Positions 59,152-64,000 of a stretch of 64,000 nucleotides of DNA are shown piece after piece (the first letter of the stretch is position 1; every line of letters starts with the position of its first letter). The DNA is from Flavobacterium endoglycinae (GTDB lineage Bacteria; Bacteroidota; Bacteroidia; Flavobacteriales; Flavobacteriaceae), in the NCBI RefSeq assembly GCF_017352115.1, contig NZ_CP071448.1, forward strand, positions 5,267,001 to 5,331,000, given 5' to 3'. Position numbers and translations under genes: made by a program. The notes beneath the pieces were generated by a model. It was not told where the DNA came from. It made no database searches and saw only the letters and a list, made by a program, of their open reading frames with translations.

Positions 59152-59203
59152 GTACAGTTTAGTTTAAGTTTAGTTTGGTATGCGTATTCTTAAGTTTAGT
59201 TTT

Positions 59204-59677
59204 CTAGTTTTTTAATAAATCAGCCCTGTGTTTGTCTGATAGGCAGGGTTCTGCATATTCGATAATTTCTTCACCTTCATATTCATTCAAAACATTGCGA
59301 ACCAGCGAATAATCTACATCTCTTACCACTTCAATAGCAAAAAATGTTTCATTTAATCCTTCAGACGGGCAGTTTATGACTTTTAATTTTTCACGGATAA
59401 TTTCTTTGTCAAATCCTTTTTCAAGAACGAGAACCTGAACAATAGAATTCCCAGAGTTTTCGATTGTTTCTTTGTAAACGAAACGATCTTCTTTACTATC
59501 AAATTCGGCGTAAAATAAATCATCGGTTGCGATTAAAGGGCCGAAAAACGGAATATTGTCCAATTTGAAAAGTCCTTTTTCTAGATCGATAATTTCAGCC
59601 CACATAGTTTCTGAAACTGTATCTTCTAAATAATCGCTATAATATTTAAATAATACTTTTTTATGTGTTTCCTGCAT
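59204..59677 (-). CDS. DUF4265-like protein
   Basis: 157 residues. Pattern: ETMWAEIIDLEKGLFKLDNIPFFGPLIATDDLFYAEFD and ETFFAIEVVRDVDYSLVRNVLNEYEGEEIIEYAEPCLSDKHRADLL, matching DUF4265, often found near immunity or toxin loci, but here in an apparently metabolic operon. Its start overlaps the VOC stop (TAATG), so it is translationally coupled. Unknown function. Confidence 0.75.
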   Translation of the reverse strand: MQETHKKVLFKYYSDYLEDTVSETMWAEIIDLEKGLFKLDNIPFFGPLIATDDLFYAEFDSKEDRFVYKETIENSGNSIVQVLVLEKGFDKEIIREKLKVINCPSEGLNETFFAIEVVRDVDYSLVRNVLNEYEGEEIIEYAEPCLSDKHRADLLKN

Positions 59678-60069
59678 TATTCTATTTCGTTTATTACTGC
59701 TTTTAATGGTGATATTACAATACGATAACCATCAGGATCCTGAATCATTTTTCCGTTTTCATTCCAAAAAGGATTAGCTGCAGTTATCGTTGAAATACCT
59801 TTATGTATAATCTTATTTATTAATTCGTTATAATCTGAAATTGATTTGGGATAAAGTACAATTACATCATCTTCATCAAAAGTATGACGGGCTTCTTTAT
59901 TGGATTTTGTAAATTCAAAATGCCAGTCTAAACCCGACTTTCCAATAAAAATTCCATCATAATTATTATGATTCTGAAAATCTCCTAATCGTTCAAAACC
60001 CAAAATATTGACATAGAAATCTTCGATTTTATCTAAATCATCGGTGTGTCGTGCCACTCTTAAAAACAT
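59677..60069 (-). CDS. VOC family protein
   Basis: 130 residues starting MFLRVARHTDDLDKIEDFYVNILGFERLGDF, ending DPDGYRIVISP, a glyoxalase-like fold with an unknown substrate. It lies 3 bp after the DinB gene and overlaps the DUF4265 gene by one base. Confidence 0.85.
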   Translation of the reverse strand: MFLRVARHTDDLDKIEDFYVNILGFERLGDFQNHNNYDGIFIGKSGLDWHFEFTKSNKEARHTFDEDDVIVLYPKSISDYNELINKIIHKGISTITAANPFWNENGKMIQDPDGYRIVISPLKAVINEIE

Positions 60070-60072
60070 AAT

Positions 60073-60513
60073 CTAAGATTTTATCTGGTTGATATGATGC
60101 TCTAAATGTTCTACGTAATCCGTCATTAAAAATTTTAAATCTATTACAGCTCCGTCACTTAGAATAATTTCATATTCTAAAGCCTTTTCATCAACAGATT
60201 TCATAATTCTTATAATCTGTTTGTTTACCGAAAGCCACAATTGAGTAAGCTCTCGAATATCCATTTGCTGATACTGATTTAAATTTACTAAATCTATTTG
60301 ATTATACGGCCTGTGATGATAAGGTTTTTGAAGATAATTAATTTCTGTAAACCTAACCAGATTATGAATCGCAGAATCTGTTAAATGGCCCAAAATTTCT
60401 TTTTTAGACCATTTACCAGGAATTCTTGATTCTAATATTTCACTGCTTATTTCCGGAAAACAAGAGGCATTTTCATTCAGCAGCTGCTCAAATTTAAGAA
60501 TAGCATTCTGCAT
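60073..60513 (-). CDS. DinB/YfiT-like protein
   Basis: 146 residues: KEILGHLTDSAIHNLVRFTEINY and YVEHLEHHINQIK give the three histidines of the DinB metal site. Its start overlaps the nucleoside phosphorylase stop by one base, again TAATG. Possibly a thiol-S-transferase in a detoxification context. Confidence 0.83.
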   Translation of the reverse strand: MQNAILKFEQLLNENASCFPEISSEILESRIPGKWSKKEILGHLTDSAIHNLVRFTEINYLQKPYHHRPYNQIDLVNLNQYQQMDIRELTQLWLSVNKQIIRIMKSVDEKALEYEIILSDGAVIDLKFLMTDYVEHLEHHINQIKS

Positions 60514-61385
60514 TACTTATTATTAACTATTTTGTTTAGAGTATAACTAATCAATTCATCAACAGCTTTGTATGGATCTTCACTAAAAGTTCCCGAAGCA
60601 CGGTTGGCAATAATTGCATTTAAAGATAATGCATTATGCCCTAACAGCGAAGAAAGTCCATAAATAGCTGCGGTTTCCATCTCTAAATTAGTGATTCTTT
60701 CGTCATTAAAACTAAAATTATCCATTTTATTATTTAATTCTTCGTCTTGAATGTTCAAACGCAATACACGCCCTTGCGGACCATAAAATCCTCCTGCTGT
60801 TGCTGTGATTCCTTTGAAAATTTTATCAGATTCTATTAATTGCTCCAATTTTTCTGAACATGAAATTGCGTAAGGTCTTCCTTTGCGGATATCCCAATTG
60901 GTATGCGTAATAAAAGCATCTTCAAGTGCCGCATTTGAAACGTCGTCAATTAAGTAGGAGCGAAGCATATTGTCTAATCCTAGACCAAATTTAGACATTA
61001 CAAAGCTGTCAACAGGAATATCTTCCTGTAAAGAACCTGAAGTACCAATTCTGATGATGTTTAAAGAAGTCAATTCTTCTTTTGGCTGGCGGGTTTTTAA
61101 ATCGATATTGACTAATGCATCTAATTCATTAATCACAATATCAATATTGTCTGGGCCAATTCCGGTTGACATTACCGAAATTCTTTTGCCTTTATAAATT
61201 CCTGTCTGGGTTTTAAATTCTCTTTTTTGCGTAGAAAATTCAATTGAATCAAAAAACTGAGTGATTTTTTCCACTCGGTTTTGGTCTCCAACAAATATAA
61301 TATCGTTGGCAATATGTTCTGGACGAAGGTTTAAATGGTAAACGCTTCCATCCGGATTAAGTATTAATTCTGATGATTGTATCAT
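60513..61385 (-). CDS. Nucleoside phosphorylase (uridine phosphorylase-like)
   Basis: 290 residues of the NP-I fold. IIFVGDQNRVEKITQFFD, ISVMSTGIGPDNIDIVINELDAL (phosphate Arg/Gly region), IRIGTSGSLQEDIPVDSFV, and TNLEMETAAIYGLSSLLGH (the Glu-Met-Glu ribose-binding motif) are intact. It cleaves nucleosides with phosphate, probably uridine-type. First gene of a four-gene operon with DinB, VOC and DUF4265. Confidence 0.9.
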   Translation of the reverse strand: MIQSSELILNPDGSVYHLNLRPEHIANDIIFVGDQNRVEKITQFFDSIEFSTQKREFKTQTGIYKGKRISVMSTGIGPDNIDIVINELDALVNIDLKTRQPKEELTSLNIIRIGTSGSLQEDIPVDSFVMSKFGLGLDNMLRSYLIDDVSNAALEDAFITHTNWDIRKGRPYAISCSEKLEQLIESDKIFKGITATAGGFYGPQGRVLRLNIQDEELNNKMDNFSFNDERITNLEMETAAIYGLSSLLGHNALSLNAIIANRASGTFSEDPYKAVDELISYTLNKIVNNK

Positions 61386-61489
61386 TTTTTTAAGTTGCTA
61401 AGGTTCTGAGGTTTTTCAAATTCCAAATCTAAAACTCCAAATTCTAATTTTTAAATTCCAATTGAGCAATCTAAAATCTAAAATTTATT

Positions 61490-61822
61490 TTATCCACCTA
61501 CACGTTTTGTTTTAAATCCTTTTTCTTTTAGGATTGTCATTATTTTATCACGATAATCGCCTTGAATGATGATGGATGCATCTTTAAAAGTACCGCCAAC
61601 ACTCAATTTGGTTTTGATTTCTTTGGCTAAAACTTTGAAATCTTCGTCAGATCCTTCGTAACCTTCGATAATCGTGGTTGGTTTTCCTTTTCGTTTTTCA
61701 AATTTACAAATCATAGGTTCTTTTTGAACATACAATACGTGTTCTTCTTCCTGGATTTCCTCTGGTTCGTTTGATTCAACGTGTTCTGGAAATAAGTTTT
61801 TTAATTGATCTTTTAAGTCCAT
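61490..61822 (-). CDS. SUI1-family translation initiation factor
   Basis: 110 residues of the eIF1/SUI1 (YciH-like) fold: KRKGKPTTIIEGYEGSDEDFKVLAKEIKTKLSVGGTFKDASIIIQGDYRDKIMTILKEKGF, with the basic and GTF loops. Bacterial members have a disputed role in start-site fidelity. Upstream is an ATTCC repeat hairpin; the spacer to the phosphorylase gene holds degenerate copies of the same repeats. Confidence 0.92.
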   Translation of the reverse strand: MDLKDQLKNLFPEHVESNEPEEIQEEEHVLYVQKEPMICKFEKRKGKPTTIIEGYEGSDEDFKVLAKEIKTKLSVGGTFKDASIIIQGDYRDKIMTILKEKGFKTKRVGG

Positions 61823-61873
61823 AATTGTTTTATTCTAAAAATAAATTCCAAACCTTAGAGGGTTTTAAAAATT

Positions 61874-61911
61874 AAATTCCAAATTCCAATGAAGTTTGGA
61901 ATTTGGAATTT
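61874..61911. repeat. ATTCC inverted repeat, also terminator of the oxygenase gene
   Basis: AAATTCCAAATTCCAA (61874-61889) and TTGGAATTTGGAATTT (61896-61911) are perfect 16-bp complements with a 6-nt loop. Reading the minus strand, AATTTTTAAAA follows, so it may terminate the 2OG oxygenase gene. Shares its arm with 7850 and 40473. Confidence 0.75.
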
Positions 61912-61936
61912 TGATTTTTTGGAATTTAAATTACGT

Positions 61937-62887
61937 TTATTTTTTAATTAAACCTAATTCCACTAAACGTTCGTGTAAAAACTCTCCCGCTGAAATATCT
62001 TCGTATTTTTTAGGGTTTTCTGCATCGATACAATTTTCTAAACAATCTAGACGCATATCGCTTACTGGGTGCATAAAAAACGGAATAGAATAACGAGAAG
62101 TTCCCCATAATTCTCTTGGCGGGTTAACCACTTGGTGAATCGTTGATTTGAGTTTGTTATTGGTATGTCTTGACAACATATCTCCAACATTGATTACCAA
62201 TTCATCATCTGCAGCAATAGCATCTATCCAGTCACCATTGTGATTTTGAACTTGCAATCCTTTTCCTTGAGCTCCCATTAACAAAGTAATAAGATTAATA
62301 TCACCATGAGCCGCAGCACGAATAGCGTTTTCAGGCTCAGAAGTAATAGGAGGATAGTGGATTGGTCTTAAAATTGAGTTTCCTTCTTTTGCATATTCAT
62401 CAAAATAAAACTCATCTAAGCCTAAATGTAAAGCCAGAGCTCTTAAGACATATACTCCGGTTTTTTCAAGCATTTGGTATGCTTCTTTTCCCACGACATT
62501 AAAACGAGGAAGTTCTGTAACTTCAACATTATCTGGGTATTCTGCTGCCCATTTTGAATCTTTGTCAACATACTGTCCAAAATGCCAGAATTCTTTTAAA
62601 TCACCCTCTTTACGGCCTTTAGCATGTTCTTTTCCAAAAGATACATAGCCTCTTTGTCCGCCAATTCCGGGAATTTCATACTTATGCTTAGTTTCTATTG
62701 GCAAGGCGAAAAATTTTCTAATTTCACCATAAAGTTCGTCTACCAATTGATCATCTAAGAAATGACCTTTTAAGGCTACGAAGCCAATGTTTTCAAATGC
62801 ACTGCCGATTTCATTTACAAATTTTTGTTTACGTTTCGGGTCGTCCGAAAGGAAATCACGTAAGTCTACACTAGGAATGTTTTGCAT
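61937..62887 (-). CDS. 2-Oxoglutarate/Fe(II) oxygenase of the isopenicillin N synthase family
   Basis: 316 residues. N-terminal DIOX_N (about 5-115) and C-terminal 2OG-Fe(II) domain: iron ligands His194 and Asp196 in AHGDINLITLL, His251 in STIHQVVNP, and the RxS motif Arg265-Tyr-Ser267. In bacteria such stand-alone members oxidise small metabolites; no biosynthetic cluster surrounds it, so the substrate is open. It has a consensus promoter and an ATTCC-hairpin end. Confidence 0.88.
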   Translation of the reverse strand: MQNIPSVDLRDFLSDDPKRKQKFVNEIGSAFENIGFVALKGHFLDDQLVDELYGEIRKFFALPIETKHKYEIPGIGGQRGYVSFGKEHAKGRKEGDLKEFWHFGQYVDKDSKWAAEYPDNVEVTELPRFNVVGKEAYQMLEKTGVYVLRALALHLGLDEFYFDEYAKEGNSILRPIHYPPITSEPENAIRAAAHGDINLITLLMGAQGKGLQVQNHNGDWIDAIAADDELVINVGDMLSRHTNNKLKSTIHQVVNPPRELWGTSRYSIPFFMHPVSDMRLDCLENCIDAENPKKYEDISAGEFLHERLVELGLIKK

Positions 62888-62932
62888 ACTTTACATTTTT
62901 ATTTAAGAAAAAAGGTATTAAACCTTTACTCA

Positions 62933-62960
62933 CAAAGGTAGATAATATTTTAGATTTCAA
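62933..62960 (-). promoter_or_regulatory. Promoter of the 2OG oxygenase gene
   Basis: Minus-strand TACCTTTG (62933-62940) with TTG (62958-62960), 17-bp spacer. The start codon is 46 bp downstream. A plus-strand TATCTTTG (63024-63031) serves the next gene. Confidence 0.6.
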
Positions 62961-63054
62961 TTTTAATTCTGGCAATAAAATTGAAAAAATCAAACTAAAA
63001 TCATCAAAATTGTTGGTTTTTTTTATCTTTGAGAAAACTAAACTCACTTAACCA

Positions 63055-64000
63055 ATGATCTTTTACAGACAAAATCTTTCTGATGAAAAACTATTAGATT
63101 TATATAAAAAAATCCTGAAACCCCGTTTAATTGAAGAGAAAATGCTCATTTTGATCCGACAAGGAAAAGTATCAAAATGGTTTTCAGGAATAGGACAGGA
63201 GGCAATCGCAGTAGGGGTAACTTCTGTTTTAGACGATTCTGAATATGTTTTACCCATGCACCGAAATCTTGGTGTTTTCACTACCCGAAATATTCCGCTT
63301 CACCGACTTTTTTCGCAATGGCAGGGAAAAGCTAATGGCTTTACAAAAGGACGCGACAGAAGTTTTCATTTTGGAACTCAAGAATATAACATTATAGGAA
63401 TGATTTCGCATTTAGGTCCGCAGCTAGGAATTGCCGACGGAATTGCCTTAGCAGATAAATTACGAGATAATAAAAAAATAACCGCCGTTTTTACCGGAGA
63501 AGGAGCAACTAGTGAAGGAGATTTTCATGAAGCTCTAAATATTGCTGCAGTTTGGAAACTTCCGGTAATGTTTATTATTGAAAATAATGGTTACGGACTT
63601 TCAACACCAACAAACGAGCAATATTCTTGCGAAAATCTGGCCGATAAAGGAATTGGTTACGGTATTGAAAGCTGGATTATTGACGGAAATAATATTGTAG
63701 AAGTTTACAATAAATTATCGCAGTTAAAGCAAGAAATGCAGGAGAATCCGCATCCGGTTTTATTGGAATTTAAAACCTTCAGAATGCGTGGCCATGAAGA
63801 GGCGAGCGGTACTAAATATGTTCCTCAGGAATTAATGGATCAATGGGAACTTAGAGATCCTGTTACCAATTATAAAAAATATCTAACCGAAATTGGAGTT
63901 CTTACAGAAGAACTTGATGAACAATTTCGTTCTCAAATCAAACAAGAAATTGACGAAAATTGGGCAATGGCAAATGCCGAACCTGAAATAGAACCTACTT
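63055..64000 (+). CDS. 2-Oxoacid dehydrogenase E1 component, partial (runs off the window)
   Basis: The 315 codons present from ATG 63055 form an E1 alpha-type thiamine diphosphate domain: RNLGVFTTRNIPLHRLFSQWQGK, ISHLGPQLGIADGIALAD, the ThDP/Mg motif GEGATSEGDFHEALNIAAVWKLPVMFIIENN, and RMRGHEEASGTKY. In Bacteroidetes this is often a single fused alpha-beta chain of about 660 residues, so more is expected after 64000. It would feed branched-chain or pyruvate-type oxidation. A TATCTTTG -7 box is 24-31 bp before the start. Confidence 0.88.
   Translation, partial: MIFYRQNLSDEKLLDLYKKILKPRLIEEKMLILIRQGKVSKWFSGIGQEAIAVGVTSVLDDSEYVLPMHRNLGVFTTRNIPLHRLFSQWQGKANGFTKGRDRSFHFGTQEYNIIGMISHLGPQLGIADGIALADKLRDNKKITAVFTGEGATSEGDFHEALNIAAVWKLPVMFIIENNGYGLSTPTNEQYSCENLADKGIGYGIESWIIDGNNIVEVYNKLSQLKQEMQENPHPVLLEFKTFRMRGHEEASGTKYVPQELMDQWELRDPVTNYKKYLTEIGVLTEELDEQFRSQIKQEIDENWAMANAEPEIEPT

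Overview
The window reads as chromosomal DNA of a Flavobacteriaceae bacterium, most likely a Flavobacterium. It is very AT-rich. Its strong promoter-like sites follow the Bacteroidetes pattern TTG-N17-21-TAnnTTTG (tRNA-Val, the ABC exporter, the ArsR gene, the 2OG oxygenase). The gene content fits: menaquinone genes, a deoxyhypusine-synthase-like enzyme beside arginine decarboxylase, a RecQ with an extra C-terminal helix-turn-helix, bacillithiol-type disulfide reductase, and many secreted or lipid-anchored proteins of unknown function. Species cannot be fixed from the window. No insertion sequence, integrase, prophage module or CRISPR array was seen.

Layout. 0-4.5 kb: an ECF sigma/anti-sigma pair, a secreted glutathione peroxidase, a GNAT and a secreted thioredoxin-like protein. 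4.7-13.6 kb: menaquinone biosynthesis (menD, menB, menA, menC) mixed with an S1-domain protein, a UPF0173 hydrolase and a TPR protein; menE, menF and menH are not here. 13.7-20.5 kb: housekeeping and stress genes (CYTH, YpdA, SelO, MsrA, class V aminotransferase). 20.6-24.1 kb: poorly characterised secreted proteins, an M23 peptidase without signal peptide, a spermidine-synthase-fold methyltransferase-like protein and a PlsC-like acyltransferase. 24.2-26.7 kb: an XRE regulator facing an M14 carboxypeptidase across a control region with six copies of one operator-like palindrome, then an Lrp/AsnC regulator. 26.8-32.2 kb: PEP carboxylase, DinB and RecQ. 32.3-40.4 kb: an Asp-rich protein, the polyamine pair, aroB, an O-antigen ligase/TPR gene that looks split by a frame change, and proline dehydrogenase. 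40.5-44.7 kb: an MsbA-like exporter, tRNA-Val(TAC), an immunity-like gene and a decayed second copy of the same tRNA with its terminator. 44.8-55.6 kb: an accessory stretch of small stress and detoxification genes: VOC proteins, a Crp/Fnr regulator with paired palindromes, an SDR, two Tet(X)-like flavin monooxygenases on either side of one broken and one intact AraC regulator, and an ArsR-AHSA1-DoxX operon with two operators around its -7 box. 55.6-64 kb: a secreted Ntn hydrolase, a lipoprotein, a transglutaminase-like membrane protein, a cytosolic periplasmic-binding-fold protein, a tightly overlapped operon (nucleoside phosphorylase, DinB, VOC, DUF4265), a SUI1 factor, a 2OG-Fe(II) oxygenase and the start of an E1 2-oxoacid dehydrogenase that leaves the window.

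The most rewarding signals are not new enzymes. They are regulatory architectures readable base by base (XRE, ArsR and Crp palindromes placed on promoter elements), several dispersed intergenic repeat families, the tRNA-Val remnant, two frame-disrupted genes, and three genes under 60 residues that a length cut-off would miss (34, 41 and 59 aa). All family assignments come from recognising motifs by eye; no database search was run.
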